DNA from: Cephalotus follicularis
Taxonomy: Eukaryota; Streptophyta; Magnoliopsida; Oxalidales; Cephalotaceae
Direction: 5' to 3'
Assembly (NCBI GenBank): GCA_001972305.1
Contig: BDDD01002113.1
Location: 66,225 to 130,224, forward strand
Length of the DNA: 64,000 nt
The notes under the pieces are model-generated. The model was not told the origin of the DNA, did not search any database, and saw only the letters and a program-made list of their open reading frames with translations. A program made the position numbers and the translations under genes. Position 1 is the stretch's first letter. Each line of letters opens with the position of its first letter. Of the stretch, positions 1-12,854 are shown one piece after another.

Positions 1-1635
1 TTACTCTTCTTTTGCGAACTTCCTCTAAAGCTCGCAACTTCACGTTCAACATTTCCTGGAAGATTTATTTGAAAAATAAGACATTGAAAGGAGTGAGCTT
101 TTAAGATCCCAGTAAGAATCATAGTTATAAAACGTTATCGAAATCCATTTCTCTGATAATTTTCATAACATCAAAACATTTCTAAAATCATACATTTTCT
201 GGTATATATAACCAACATACTTGAAAACAATCAAAAAAACGTTTTCCAATCATACCTTATTTGGCTTGTATCACAACCATACTTGAAAACGTTAGCAAAA
301 TCATTTTCTTCACATTCATAAACAAAACATCTTTAAAACTCTTTTTCTGTTCATATATCATGAAACAGAATATTTCGTAAAACTTGGTGGTCGTGAACCT
401 CTTGTGAACCCTTTACACCGCTTCCCCGGGGCATTGTGCACTCCCCGATTACTATCCTTACATCACATGCATATCCACGAGCACTTTACGCTCCATTAAC
501 ATTGAGCCTTGCGCTCCATTAACATTGAGCCTTGCGCTCCATTCCCCTTAGATCGCAATCCAAGGGCGGTTCATTCATTAATCTTTGCGAGATTAATCCT
601 CACTGGATCGCAATCCAGTAGTTGTTCATTCATTTCATAAAACATTTCTATACTTTGAGTAACCAGCTCAAAGTATTCATAACACATTTCTCTTCATTTG
701 AGTAATTAACTCAAATGCATTCATAAAACATTTTCATAAATCTTTCTTAATACCTTGAGTGATCAGCCCAAAGCATTCATAAAACATCATTATAAATCTT
801 TTCTAAAACTGGTTTCTCATGTAGAAACCTTCATTTCATTTCATTTCACAATCATAAAACATTTCTCATCACTTTGAGTAATTAACTCAAAATCCTTTAG
901 AAAACAGTTTTGGGCAACTTTGTGAAAACGGATAATTCATATAGAAATATGCATTTTCAGACAAAACTCCAAACATAAACATTAAAGTAGGCATCTTGAA
1001 GATTTCAGTAAGCTCAAGATCATAACAATTGGTTGAGAATTGAATCCTCTATGAATTTTTGAATGTGGCTAGTTTCATAAGAAAACGGGACATGAGCAGT
1101 GGAAGAAAACATAGCTTTTCATCAAGAATTCGATAGAATTTCGAGATGCATAAAACATATCAGTTAAAGTAGACATCTTGAGGTTTTCAAAACATTAAAC
1201 CATTAGAAATTTCATCAAGAACTCAGCAAGATATGAATTAAAGTATCTACTGCATAATTTTGAATCAAAACAGAGGAATAACTTTGGTAAAATGGGTATA
1301 GAATCTCCTTACCTCACTTGATCTCCTTCTCTTCTTCTCTCCCACGAAATCTCCCTCTTCAGCTCAGCAGAAACAAACTCTTTGTTCAGCTGAGAATGCA
1401 CTCATATATAAGGAGAAAGGGAAACTTGGAGGCTAAGCTTGCATGGTGTCATCCATGACCTCACCCATGTGAGCTTGCCTCCATGTGATGAAATTCATCA
1501 ATTCAGCTGATGCCACCTGTCCTATAGCAGCAAAATATCATAATTCATCCATTCCTTGCTTGACACGTGCCCTTAAATTCATTTAAATTTTCCAAAATGG
1601 AATAAAAAGCTAGAATTATGCACCTGACACAGGGC

Positions 1636-1897
1636 AAAGCGTCGACTCTTTATATTTAAGCGTCGACGGTCACAGCCTTTACCTGAGTTTTTCACCTCTA
1701 TCCCGACTAAAGCGCTGACGCTTTCTTACAAAGCGTCGACGCTTTAAGTCTTCGTCCAAGTCAACTGACACATTTCACTTCAACGCGTCGACGTCTAAAT
1801 TTGGACATCGACTGTTACCCAAAGCGTCGACTCTTTCAATAAAACCGTCGGCGCTTTAGACAATTTTGTCAACTTTTAGCCTTTTAGATCGACGTTT
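1636..1897. repeat. Palindromic GTCGAC cluster (GCG..CGC arms) in family A LTR
   Basis: About eight copies of an imperfect palindrome of the form AAGCGTCGACGCTT, spaced roughly 15-50 bases, some degenerate. The cluster lies 239-500 bases inside the LTR start, upstream of the TATA-like site, so in U3. Confidence 0.85.
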
Positions 1898-1940
1898 TCA
1901 GCATGTCATTCATCCAAAACAAATAGCCAAATAAAATTTT

Positions 1941-2062
1941 CTTCTGGGGGCGCTACCCCCCGAACCCTCGCCCACTGACCGGGTAGCGGGACCCCCCGTC
2001 CGCTCACCGGGGAGCTAAACCCCCGTACTCCCCGAGCGTAGGGTCATACTATGGGTCCCTTA
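1941..2062. other. GC-rich module in family A LTR
   Basis: A strongly GC-rich block in an otherwise AT-rich LTR, with GGGGGCGCTACCCCC able to fold on itself and a conserved AGCGTAGGGTCATACTA. The same module is at 15298-15392 in copy 2 but absent from copy 3 (48768-50905). No ORF; function unknown. Confidence 0.7.
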
Positions 2063-2237
2063 AACTATCTGCCAATTTATACAATAGAAATCATATTCCA
2101 TAATTAATATCTTTACTGGAAATCCGGGTCATTACAATGCAATGCAACCATATGCTCAAACATGCCTAGAGTCATTTCTAGAATCGTTCCGGAGCCAACG
2201 GGTCCAAATTGGGTCAAACCATACAAACAAGGAGGAA

Positions 2238-2775
2238 AGACGTCGATGCTTTTCCTCAACACATCAATGTTCATCGCCCCAAAAGCGTCAAGGTTTATCT
2301 TCAAGGTCAGTGCTTGCAACAGTACGAATCGCGTCGACGTTTTTTTCTGTAGGCGTCGATGCCTATAAGCCAAAACCCTTGGGCGTCGATGTTCATCACA
2401 ACGCATCAACGTTTAAGGTAGGAACCTTAACACGTCCTCACGTTATGTGCAAGACCTAATGCGCAGCTACCAAAGACGTCGATACCTTCCATAGACGTCG
2501 ACGTTTAAGTGGTATCCAATCTCCATTCCAAGGAAGAAAACATCCTCCATCCACGCATGCAAATTTCCAGATGCATTACTCACAGCGTAACACGCACAAT
2601 AGGTTATTCATATGTATAACAAGATCATCAACCCATCAGCAATCCATGAAGTCCAAAAGTAAACATTGCATTCTGCAAATGTTTGAAATAGACATCGACG
2701 CTTAACTAAGACGTCGACGTCTATTGCCTCATCGCATAAAGACATCGATGCTTACCACAAGAGCATCGATGTTTA
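2238..2775. repeat. Palindromic cluster 2 of family B copy 1 (GACGTCGATGTC type)
   Basis: At least twelve copies of imperfect palindromes such as AGACGTCGACGTCT and AGACATCGATGCTT, downstream of the LTR promoter region. Position corresponds to the CAGTCGACTG cluster at 27451-27626 in another family B copy. Confidence 0.85.
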
Positions 2776-3537
2776 AGAGCCCAGAACACTGTCTCTTCCA
2801 TACAACACCCAAACATGAACATAAAATCCAATTATACATGCAATCTAACATGGGATTCACACAGAAATCAACATGCATGCATTGTCCACACAACCAGGTG
2901 TTCATATTATCAACCAAACATCTAAATCAACTCCAAAACAGGCATGCAATTCATGCATTCTATTCATGGCAAAACATTAGCTTTGAACTCAAATGTGTAC
3001 ATATACTTCCCCTACCTATAGTTTCATGTTAGAAACCTTGTAAGTCCACCTCTTTGTGTTCCCAGAATTGGTCACAGCAGCTTCAAGGTTGTCCCGTTGC
3101 TGCAAGCTATCAGCTCCAAGCTCCCAAGCTCCACTGGTTCAACAATGGTGGTATTCCTCTTTCACACTCACTGTTTCTTTCTTTTCCTCTCCTTAGGTGT
3201 TTTAAACGAGAGAGAGGGGTGGGGATGGGGTTGTTCTTATGCAGATGGCTCTCTCTCCTTCTTTCTCTCTGCACAAAATGAACTCTCTCGTGTCCTCTCC
3301 CTCTTCCCCATTCAATTTCTGCAGTCTAACTTTGTTTCCTTCTCCTCTTCTTTTGCAGGTTGCATGCATGCTAACACTTGTTACATTCTCCATCCCTCTT
3401 TAGTCATACAGGTCAGGAGGCTATTATGCATGCCCAACACGTCCCACTTTGTGTCCCAAGGTGCCTGCAACAAGTCCAGAATTGTCTCCCTTTGCACGTT
3501 ATTTTGTCAGTTCATAACGTGACTGATATTCTTCTCA

Positions 3538-3692
3538 AAGACATCGACGTCTTCTCTAGACGTCGATGTATTTTCCTCTTTCATACAAGGGTGTTGATGC
3601 CTTCGTCTGCATCGACATGCATGTGCATGCATTTACGTGCGCCCTTTGTTCCCATAGGCGTCGACATCTTTCCAAAGGACAACGACGCGTTT
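3538..3692. repeat. Palindromic cluster 1 of family B copy 1 (GACGTCGATGTC type)
   Basis: Five or six copies such as AGACATCGACGTCTTC, 187-341 bases from the LTR start. Position corresponds to the CAGTCGGCTG cluster at 28404-28559 in another family B copy. Confidence 0.85.
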
Positions 3693-3879
3693 AGCCCAAA
3701 ACTATACCGTTTTGCCTTTTCATGCCTTGAATCATTTCTTTATCCTTTTTCCTCCCAAAGGTTAACATTTTAAATTTGAAAAACGCCATCAAGGTCAGGA
3801 ATCAGACGTTCTTATTAAATCCGAAATAAGATTCCAATCAAATTGAAATATCACATGTGCAAAAATCTCGGGCGTTACA

Positions 3880-5499
3880 ATTACTCACATGAATGGAGCG
3901 GCTCCTTCCTTCTTCCTATGTGTCTTCTTACTTCCAAAAGCACAACTACTTGTTGAATGTATTAAACGGTTCTAGCTTCCAACTATAGAAAGCCTCCAAG
4001 GTATCCACACCAAGCTTTAGTCTCCAACACTATTGCTTCACAAGTAATCAACACTTGATTGTATGAGAGAGCGAAAGAGAGAGGCAGCTAGGGTTATGGA
4101 ATTGTCAAAATGTCTTAATTGTGAATAGGGAGATGTGTTTATATATTAGCTACTAGACTAATCTCACTTAAAAACAATCTCCTATTAAGCCATCCCTTTA
4201 TCTTAAAAGAAATTCTTTTCTTTTAAATTTCTTTCTTTCTTTAATATAATTAATCTTATTAATTATATTTATATATTTAATCTCGTTAAATATATTTATA
4301 TATTTAATCTCATTAAATATAATTAGGAAATAACATCCCAGTTATTTTTCTCTCATCGCGTATTGGAAATATTAGCCCCGTATTGTGTGTGACCCCATGG
4401 ATTCACTATTATGTTGGCCATAGGATTGATATTGTGACGCTCACAATTATTCGATTAAATATGTATTATCACATAAAAAATATTATCTCGAATATTTTGA
4501 ATTAAAACTCTTTTAATCCTTTTCTTCTAAGATTAATTTATCAATTTAATCTTGGGCATCCTACTGGTTGACATCGACATCTAGCAATGAATAACGACCC
4601 CCAAGTAATATGAATAATTTACGAACCACTATTTACAGGTACATGCACGTGTATTCCTTCCATTGACAATGCTCTAATTAAATCTATGGTACGGATTATG
4701 TCAGACCCCAATAATTTAATCTTTAGCCTCATGACTATCTTTCATTAGTCTAAATAATATTAGAGCTGCCCCTCTAATATTCAACCAATGATATCGCACT
4801 CTTGATATCGTGGCTAGCCTAGCCAGGCATTTGATTGCTAGCAAAAATCATCCTGAGCATAATCTTCTTTTACTAGAAGCAATGGATTCATTATTGCCAG
4901 TTCACATGCCTCCATACATAAGCGTAATATGTCCAACTAATGCATGTATACACTTCATAGAATATGTATTTAAGCATCATCAAAACACAACACCCTATGC
5001 ACAAGACATCCAGTGACGGCTCATGTCCAAGGACCACATGCACTGCTGTAAAACTAGAATTATGTCTGACATGCAAGTAAAAATCCATATAGATATTCTA
5101 TCAACAGTCACCCTCAATGCACTCATAAAATGAGCAACCATGTAGTTGTCATAGCATCATTCATGCGAGTGAGTGTGAGATCAGTCACCCTCTGCTTACC
5201 GATCTGACAGTATGTGCTGGTCTGTCCGGATTGATCATGCCCTGAGTGTCAATCCTATGACCAGGAAGTTTCAAAATAAAGTATACCAAGATTCCAATTC
5301 TCACATCATGATCTCATCATGAACTTGGTTCTCTAACTTTATTCCAGGACATTCATTTACAATTAATTAATCATGTATTAATTAAACGAACTCATAGCCA
5401 TTGATAAAACATAAACATCTTTATTGAATTTATAAATCGTTTATCCAAGATAAAGTAAATACAAGGTCGACATTGGCTCGCAGCACTTCATCTCTAACA
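3880..5499 (-). repeat. Copia-1 3' LTR (partial)
   Basis: On minus it starts TGTTAGAGATGAAG at 5499, directly after the PPT. It aligns along its length with 17823-18369 plus 44450-45518. The last roughly 165 bases (equivalent of 17658-17822) are missing because the family B LTR is inserted at 3879. Confidence 0.88.
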
Positions 5500-5509
5500 A
5501 TCTCCCACT
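5500..5509 (-). other. Copia-1 polypurine tract
   Basis: Minus strand AGTGGGAGAT immediately before the LTR start, the usual Copia plus-strand priming site. Confidence 0.85.
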
Positions 5510-5514
5510 AAGTG

Positions 5515-6193
5515 CTAAAGCCAGTTGCCATAGTCTCTCACACCCATAGCATCAAGGTGTCTGTCGAAGACCGCCTTTGGTAGTGCCATAGTAAGTGGGT
5601 CTGCAATATTGTCTTCACTTGGAACTCGTTCCACTTTTATATCTCAACGATCAACGATCTCACGTATAAGGTGAAAGTGCCTGAGAATGTATTTAGACTT
5701 TAAGTGCGATCTAAACTCCTTGGATTGCGCTATCGCTCCATTGTTATCACAGTACAACGATACTGGATCTTCAATGTCAGGAACAACACCCAAATCTTCG
5801 ATGAACTTCTTCATCCATACACCTTCCTTGGAAGCTTCCGATGCCGCAATGTATTCAGCTTCAGTCACTGAATCGACAGTGGTAGGCTGCTTGGAACTCT
5901 TCCAGCTCACTGCTCCGCCATTCAAGGTGAACACAAACCCCGATGTTGATTTTGAATCATCCTCATCTGTCTGAAAATTAGAGTCAGTAAAACCCTCAAT
6001 CTTCAAACCTTTTCCTCCATACATTAAGAACAAATCCTTAGTCCTGTTAAGATACTTGAGGATATCTTTGATAGCCTTCTAGTGACTTTCACCTGGATCT
6101 GACTGATATCTGCTTGTAACACTTATAGCATAGGCGATATCTGGTCTAGTGCAAAACATAGCATACATGACGCTTCGCATTGCCGAAGCATAT
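5515..6193 (-). pseudogene. pol: Copia-1 RNase H domain, end of pol
   Basis: The minus strand encodes the Ty1/Copia RNase H: a TRPDIAYAI-like entry upstream of 6034, then GFTDSNFQTD, STSGFVFTLNGGAVSW, EAEYIAASEA, LYCDNNGAI and a final ADPLTMALPKAVFDRH before a stop at 5515-5517, just ahead of the PPT. The acidic residues of the family (D in DSNF, E in TEAEY, D in CDNN) are visible. The reading frame has a stop near 6080, and the part before it is separated by the solo LTR at 6194-8882. It was once the C-terminal nuclease that removes RNA during reverse transcription; it is now a relic. Confidence 0.88.
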
Positions 6194-6327
6194 TGTAACG
6201 CCCGAATTTTTCGTGTATTGTATTTCACAATGTAAATGTACTTTATTGTGGAATTAATAAAGTGATGGTTGTTGCCCTTAAATCAATTGTGTATTTGAAG
6301 TGTGATTGCTTGGGGAAATTACTGGAG

Positions 6328-6482
6328 GCAGTCAACTGGTATGTAGGGCTAGCCGACTGAATGGCTGCATGTGGGGGCAGTCGACTGGTGGGATGAACCA
6401 GTCGACTGGCCAACTGTCATGACACCTGGCAACAGACTGCCAGGCAAACAGCCGACTGCCAGGGGAAAGGCAGCCGACTGGA
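6328..6482. repeat. Palindromic cluster 1 (CAGTCGACTG type), family B solo LTR
   Basis: About eight copies of CAGTCGACTGG and variants (CAGCCGACTG, CAGTCAACTGG), 134-288 bases from the LTR start and upstream of the TATA-like site. Confidence 0.9.
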
Positions 6483-7304
6483 TCGTGCTCTGTTTGTTGC
6501 ATGTGACTGAAATCACATGTTATAACTGAAAGAAGGATGAGGGCGCCATCTGTACTCCATGCAGCCGAAGAAAAGGGTGTAAGAGACACATGTGGTTCAT
6601 GCAATACTTCCTGGGGCAGAGAAATTGCCTCTGTGAGTGTGTGCTTGCATGTGAAGGGGGAGTGTGGCATTTAGTGCCATGTGAGGTGTGAGGGAAGAAA
6701 AGAGAGGAAAGCCTCTGCATAAAAACATCTCAAGCATCTCTCTCGTCCTGGCACTGTTTGTTTTGAGAATCACAGAGAGAATTGTAGAAAGAAACCACAA
6801 GAAAGAGAGGAAGGGAGTGTTTACCATTGATAAAAGCTTGGAGCTCGGGTAGGAGCTGTTGGGGATGTCCTTGGAGCTGCTGGGCTTGGAATTGGAGTTT
6901 CTGTGGAGCTCAGAACGTCTCTGATTGGAACACAAAGGGTGGGCTTACAGATTCCTAACTTGGAATCAAAGGTAGGGGAAGTTGTAATGGCATTTTGAGT
7001 TAAACTTACTGCATGTTCCATGAATTGTAATGCCTGGTTATGTGAGTTATGGCTACTGGTTTTAGGACGTAATTCCTACTGTTTTGAGAGCTATTGTGCT
7101 TGCTACTGAGAATCAATATGGTGGTTATGCATGCATGTTGAACCTTATATTGCTTGGCTCACATGATGAAATGAATGTTGGATAAACTGTTATATGAGTG
7201 ATATGACAACTGTAGTTGTATTTCCTGTCCCTGAACTTAAAGTTAGCTGCTTGCCATGATCCGTTGGAGTAATTAAATCGAATCATATGCCACTGGATTG
7301 CAGA

Positions 7305-7564
7305 GCAGCCGACTGTCGAAGCAAGACAGTCGACTACTCATTGATTCCAGTCGACTGCCAATGGAAAGCAGTCGACTACTCATACTCCTCCCTGCCCAGA
7401 AGATGAAATCTGGGAAACTTCTCGTGTGTAAGTACTGGAACAGTCGACTGTTGAAGAACAACAGCCGACTACCTAATGGACAGTCGACTGGTAGAAGGAA
7501 CCAGTCGACTACTCATACTGCTCTACCCAGAACAGTCGACTGGTGAGGATTCCAGTCGACTGGT
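7305..7564. repeat. Palindromic cluster 2 (CAGTCGACTG type), family B solo LTR
   Basis: About ten copies of CAGTCGACTG or close variants at 20-40 base spacing, about 590 bases downstream of the TATA-like site, so in transcribed LTR sequence. Confidence 0.9.
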
Positions 7565-8882
7565 TGGCTGCTGTCTGGACTAAAACGATACGAAACGATC
7601 CCGATTCCTGTTGGAGTGAATTTGAGCATATGTATGCATTGCATATGTACTGTTTACTGCCTGATTGTATACTATTTGTGAATTGTTTATGATTTCTAAA
7701 GTTTTGATATTTGGAAATGCATATATGAACTCGGAATGTGATATTCTGAGTATGAAAATATGTGTTGGTTAAATAACGTATTTTTGACCGAACTGATAAA
7801 CAATTTACACTACTGAAACTGTTTAATGATATTTTCTATTGAAAATGTATATTTCAAATGTTGTCACTTTGGGAAAAATTTTGGAAATAACCTGCCTGCT
7901 GTAGATCAAATCGATCACTACTGTTTACTGTACTGTTACTGCTTGAATTCCTGTGTGCTCTGTGAATTGCTTTGTGGTTGTGCTTGAACCACTAGTTGCA
8001 TGGCGGAGACTGTCAGCGCCGACTAGTGGAGGGTTGACCTAGGGGCCAGGAGTATGGCTGGGTAACTCACTGTACTGTTGCCTCGCTCGGTTGCCTGATG
8101 TAGGGGCCAGAGTGGGAGTGTAGCGTGGGGCCAGGAGTTGGCGGTGCTACATATACTGCCTGTTGTGGTCCTATGTGGACATACTGACTGTTGTTGTGGT
8201 CCTATGCGGACATACTGTACTGCCTGTTGGTCCTTCTTGGACATTACTATGTTTGTTGATGTAGCCCTGGCCGGGTTACTACTGTACTGTTACTGCATAC
8301 GCATATTTCTTATATATGTAACACTGATATTTACTGTACTGTTAAAATATATATATTTCTCATATATATATATATATATGAACTGGTTTTCCTACACTGC
8401 ATCATTTATGCATTCATATCATGACATGCATTATGTTAATCCCGAACTACTGTTATGACTTGGCCGAGTGAGGACAAAGGCTAACCCCTTACTTTACAGA
8501 TTGATGCTATGGACCGGTTGGACTGACATGGATGAAGATCAAGTTGTTATGGTCTTGTTTTTGCTTATTCTCCTGCTTTGTATTAAACCTTTGTTGGTTA
8601 TGGTTTTCGGATGTACCGTTGTTATAGTTTTGTTTCTGAAGAACTTTATTCTCGTACTGTAATTCACGCTCCGTTTCATGGGCGATTAACTTTGATGACT
8701 CGTATTTGCGTAGCGTGCGGTATGGGACGCACGTCACGTGTTACAGCTTATGAACTTGTTATGCTTCCGCAACTGACAGTTTGTTTAAAAGTTTTAAATT
8801 TTATGGATTTTACATGAGCTGTATTTTATGTTAATTGCCTTTACCACTTTAATGTTGCGTTTCTCTTGAACGGCGTGTGACA

Positions 8883-9796
8883 CATATGGAATGTGCATCA
8901 TCCTCTGTTTTTCTTCAACTGTCTTGGGATTGTGTATCTGTGGTAGTTGACATTTCAGGAACATCAATTTGAACAGGATTGGATAGATCCTCAAATTGTG
9001 GTTCTTTAGATCGTTCATCTAGTTCTATCATACTCTCACTACTATCTTCCAACAGGAAGTCCTTCCCAAGAAAAGTAGCATCCCTGGCTATAAACACTTT
9101 GTTGTCAGGTGGATAATAGAAGTAATATCCTCTTATTTCTTTAGGATATCCCACAAGTTTACATTTAATGGACCTGGATTCCAATTTATCTGCTACCGTC
9201 TGCTTGACATATGCATGATAGCCCCATATCCATAGATAACTAAGATTGCGTTTCTTCTCGTTCCATATCTTATATGGGGTTTTGGGAGCAGATTTTGTTG
9301 GAGTCCTGTTCAATAAGAGAACAGCAGTCTCTAAAGCATAACCCCAGTAAGACAGTGGAAGTCCAGCATCACTCATCATGCTACGCACCATGTCAAGCAA
9401 GGTACGATTTCTCCTTTCGAACACACCATTATGCTGTGGTGTTCCCGGGGGGGGTCCACTGAGAGATAATCCCATTATCCTTGAGATAAGTTAAAAACTT
9501 GGTGGTTTTCAGACTTTTACCAGTCTGTTTCTCTACTCCATGTCTGAATACTTTGAACTTTTCAAAGGCTTCAGATTTATGCCGTATAAGGTACAAATAA
9601 CCAAAACGAGAATGATCATCCGTAAAGGTTATGAAGTAGGAATATCCACCTCAGGCATCAACTGTCATTGGTCCATCCGAGATCAACCTGCGGACTCTTT
9701 TCTCACTTGTATGACCAAGTCTGCAATGCCATAGGTAGGATTGATTAACTTCATCTCTCTTTCTTTTATTGTCTTTTTGCATATTGAAAACAGTCT
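8883..9796 (-). pseudogene. pol: Copia-1 pre-integrase and integrase remnant; RT excised
   Basis: Minus-strand translation gives the GAG-pre-integrase signature YLWHCRLGHTSEKRV near 9700-9760, then part of the integrase core (FTDDHSRFGYLYLIRHKSE), the glutamate region GTPQHNGVFERRNRTLLD and the C-terminal region PTKSAPKTPYKIWN. Family members have a Cys-Cys zinc segment and the first catalytic Asp before FTDD, and an SDRGGEY second Asp after it; both stretches are missing. A run of eight Cs near 9450 shifts the frame. At about 8935 the sequence jumps from the INT-RT linker (STTTDTQSQDS) to the end of RT (KTVEEKQRMMHIPY), so almost all reverse transcriptase is gone. Confidence 0.85.
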
Positions 9797-12700
9797 TGTA
9801 ACACCCCCGATTCGGAACTGGGATCACTCCCGATTCAGGATCGATGTGTCACACAAAACTGAACTAAAACATATCAAAGATCTTAATCTTAATCATCATC
9901 AATACGTGGTGGTTCTAAAAATCTGAAAAACATGTATAATCATGAAACATAAACTGAATCTGAAACATAATCTGAAAACTTTATCATAAACCAAAATGTC
10001 ATAATGCTGTTTAAATAACTGGCCTATACACGACCATAACACTACGAAGAACATAACCGGATCAAACTCCTAGATGATCCTCTGACATAGGGTAACTCTC
10101 TCATCACACTTGCCCATGCTGTCCCTGGAAACCTGCCGCATGGAAAACAAAAAAAAACGCGACTGAGCAAACCTCAGTACGGATATAGAATCATAAAACA
10201 GTTTACGAACAATTTATGAAACAAATCAGTTACGAAACAACATAAATACGAATCAAAACGATACGAATCAAAACAGAACGGTTTATGAAACAAAACAGAA
10301 CAGTTATGAATCATAACAGATCAGTTACGAATCATAACAGAACGAAACAAAACTGTATCCGAAACAAAACAGTTTGCCAAAACGAAACAGTATCCGAAAC
10401 AAAACAATATCATGCTCAATACAGTATCTGAAACAAACACGATACGATACAAAACATTTTACGAAACGAAACACTTTACGAAACCGGAAAGAACAGTTTA
10501 CGGAACAAAAGAAAACAGTTTCTGAACAGTACGAAACAACATATTACAGAACAAAACAAAACAGTAAACGACAAATGATAATTTAAAAGCAGTAAGATTT
10601 CAAAGTTAACTCCAAACAGAAATCTTAAGCAATATATCAGTTTAAACATTCTTTGAAGTCACATATGAACTTTCATAAAAACCAAATCCGTAACTTTCAA
10701 AACATACACGAAAGCTTTCAAAACATAAGTTCCATAACTTTCAAAACATACACGAAACCTTTCAAAACATAAGTTCCATAACTTGAAACCATAAAGTATA
10801 CCTTTCCAAAACATAGGTTACCAAAACCCATAACATATCAGAAACACATAGTAACAAGGGAGTAGCTAATTCCACATTGCCAAATAGAATTGCAGTGTAC
10901 GGCACTACACATACAATTCCCATATCGCAAAACATATCCCAAAACATATAATTAGGATCGATCCATACGCCTCTATCCCAAATCCTATCAAAGGATATCC
11001 CAAAGAGACGCCGTAAACAAATCACACCATTACGGAAAGTGTCATGCCCCCGTGCCAGGCTCACAGCATGCCTATGGTACCCCCATAGGTGGTTATAAAA
11101 AGCTCAGTATTTCACCATTTCAAAAACTATGATTTCATCAAATCATTTTAAAATACATAGAAAGATTTCCCAAACATAATCATAAATCGTTCTCAAACGA
11201 TATAAACACATGCTTTCATAATCGGAAAAATCAACTCATTTAATTTTACAATAAAGAGATGATTGCATAACATTTCGTAAACACATCATAACTGAATTCA
11301 TAAAGTCAGAAATATCTACCTCATAAAATATCAAGTGACTTTATTTTCAAAATCCAAATATAACGGAGTTCATAAACCAAAAGAAAACATATTCATAAAA
11401 CCGAATAATAACCCAAAACAAAGAATCTGTATTTATTCTCAAAACAGAACTGAATCAGTAAGAGTTTATCAAGGAACGAAAATCCTTACTTTATTAACAT
11501 ATTCCAAGTTCATTTCAATAAAACGGGTAGATAAACCAAGGAAAGGGAATCCATACCAAATACAGAATCGGAAATTATTTCAAATAAAATCAGAAGGATA
11601 GCCAAGAAAGAAGGACATCCATACTTAAATCATAAAGGTGAAACGGAATTGTTTCAATAAAATCAGATAGCCAAAGAACGAAAGCATCCGTACTTCATTT
11701 ACTAAAACAAAACCAAAATTATCTCAACAATACCGAAGGAGATATCAAGGAAAGAGAATCCGTGCTTTATTCATAAAAGTAAATTTAACTTTTTACTCTA
11801 ATAAAAACAATAGGAGGGTATCAAGGAACGAAAGATCCGTACCTCATGCAATCACCCAAAACAACCTCAAGAATATATATATCGAGACTTCTCTAGACCA
11901 CTCCTCGGTTGTTGCAAACATCTAACAGAAATAAAATCGTTCTCATAAGGACTTGAAATAAAATCAAACCTCAACTCATGGGTCATTGTACACTGTTCAT
12001 GACCATATAACATAATGATAGGTTTATTAAGTCCAATTCGTAGAAGTCTCATCTAAACATAATTTTGAATTCACTAAGGTAAGTCCAAGTTGTCCAATTC
12101 ATCCAATTTCGAATCATAATACTAGTTCAGCTCATAATATCGTAAAACGATAACATAAATACATAATTGAACCAAAAAAAGAATTTAACGGAGTAGGGTC
12201 CAGAGTTTACCGAAAGCAGTCGAAACGGAGCACAGAGCCATAATCACATCGCGGAAACAGAGCGGATCACACATATGCGGAGAACGGAGTCGGAAAACTG
12301 TCCGAAAACATGTTGCCGGAGACAGCCGAGCGTGGGCTCACGCGCCGCCGCTGGCCGGCATGTGTCTATCACGCGTCGCCGGTCAGTCACTGAGAAGGGT
12401 CGATCTGGAGCGTTTAAGGCCGGGGATCACATATCCATGGCGCGTTTGCCATGAAACCGTCGCGTTTTCCCGGAACATGCGCCTTTGACCGCGGTTGGAC
12501 TTTGCGCCGATCTACTTTTCCGGCGTCGCCAAGGGTCGGGGCTGGTCGAGTTCGATTCCTCTCGTCGCTAGGATGCCAAATATGTCCTTGGCTTGTCGTG
12601 CCGATCACCGGAGCGGGAGAATCGACGCCAAATAGATGCGGGAGAGAGAAGACGTTGCGCACGCCGGTGGAGCAGTTGGCCGGTGCAGGGGTTAGGTCCG

Positions 12701-12811
12701 ATGGACTCAGGAGCTCGTGGGGGTTCGACCGGTGCCTTCGCCGAGGCCATATCGGTGCCGACGGTGACGGCAAAGGGTGAGAGGGGAGAGAGAACGGGAG
12801 AGATGGTGGCC

Positions 12812-12854
<43 letters not shown>

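Larger units (their letters stand above)
1..2136 (-). repeat. Family A LTR, copy 1 (cut by window edge)
   Basis: On the minus strand this reads as an LTR starting TGTAATGACC at 2136; its far end is left of the window. It matches the solo LTRs at 13729-15464 and 48768-50905: shared leader after the TATA region, a pyrimidine/purine-rich transcribed part, and the stretch near 60-120 also found at 14090-14170 and, inverted, at 50480-50560. It was inserted into a family B LTR that continues at 2137 (expected TSD ATGCA at 2137-2141; partner not visible). A TATA-like TTATATAT (minus) lies near 1404-1413. No coding sequence is seen. Known: solo LTRs arise by LTR-LTR recombination; whether this copy is solo cannot be seen. 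Confidence 0.8.
2137..3879 (-). repeat. Family B LTR, copy 1 (partial)
   Basis: On minus this starts TGTAACGCCCGAGATTTT at 3879, the same start as the family B copies at 28720 (minus) and 6194 (plus). A shared block, AAGTCCACCTCTTTGTGT, lies near 3040 here and near 28005 in the other copy. The far end is interrupted by the family A LTR at 2136. It sits in the Copia-1 3' LTR, which resumes at 3880 (expected TSD ATTAC at 3880-3884). No protein is encoded; small ORFs inside are LTR artefacts. It carries two palindrome clusters, listed separately. Confidence 0.8.
6194..8882 (+). repeat. Family B solo LTR
   Basis: TGTAACGCCC...GTGTGACA flanked by perfect 5-bp TSDs CATAT (6189-6193 and 8883-8887), inserted in the Copia-1 RT/RNase H region. 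No internal region, PBS or PPT, so it is a solo LTR. A weak TATA-like GCATAAAAAC is near 6718, between two palindrome clusters. An AT dinucleotide run lies at about 8363-8380. No coding sequence. Confidence 0.92.

Noticed and set aside
1636..1897. GTCGAC sites as cloning or restriction artefacts
   Set aside because: Hundreds of degenerate copies with family-specific arms in natural LTRs cannot come from cloning sites.
3054..3773. Three overlapping ORFs including a 141-codon one
   Set aside because: Inside the family B LTR; the matching region at 28000-28500 does not keep these frames.
8138..8817. ORFs in 8023-8817
   Set aside because: Hydrophobic low-complexity frames within the family B solo LTR, with no family resemblance.
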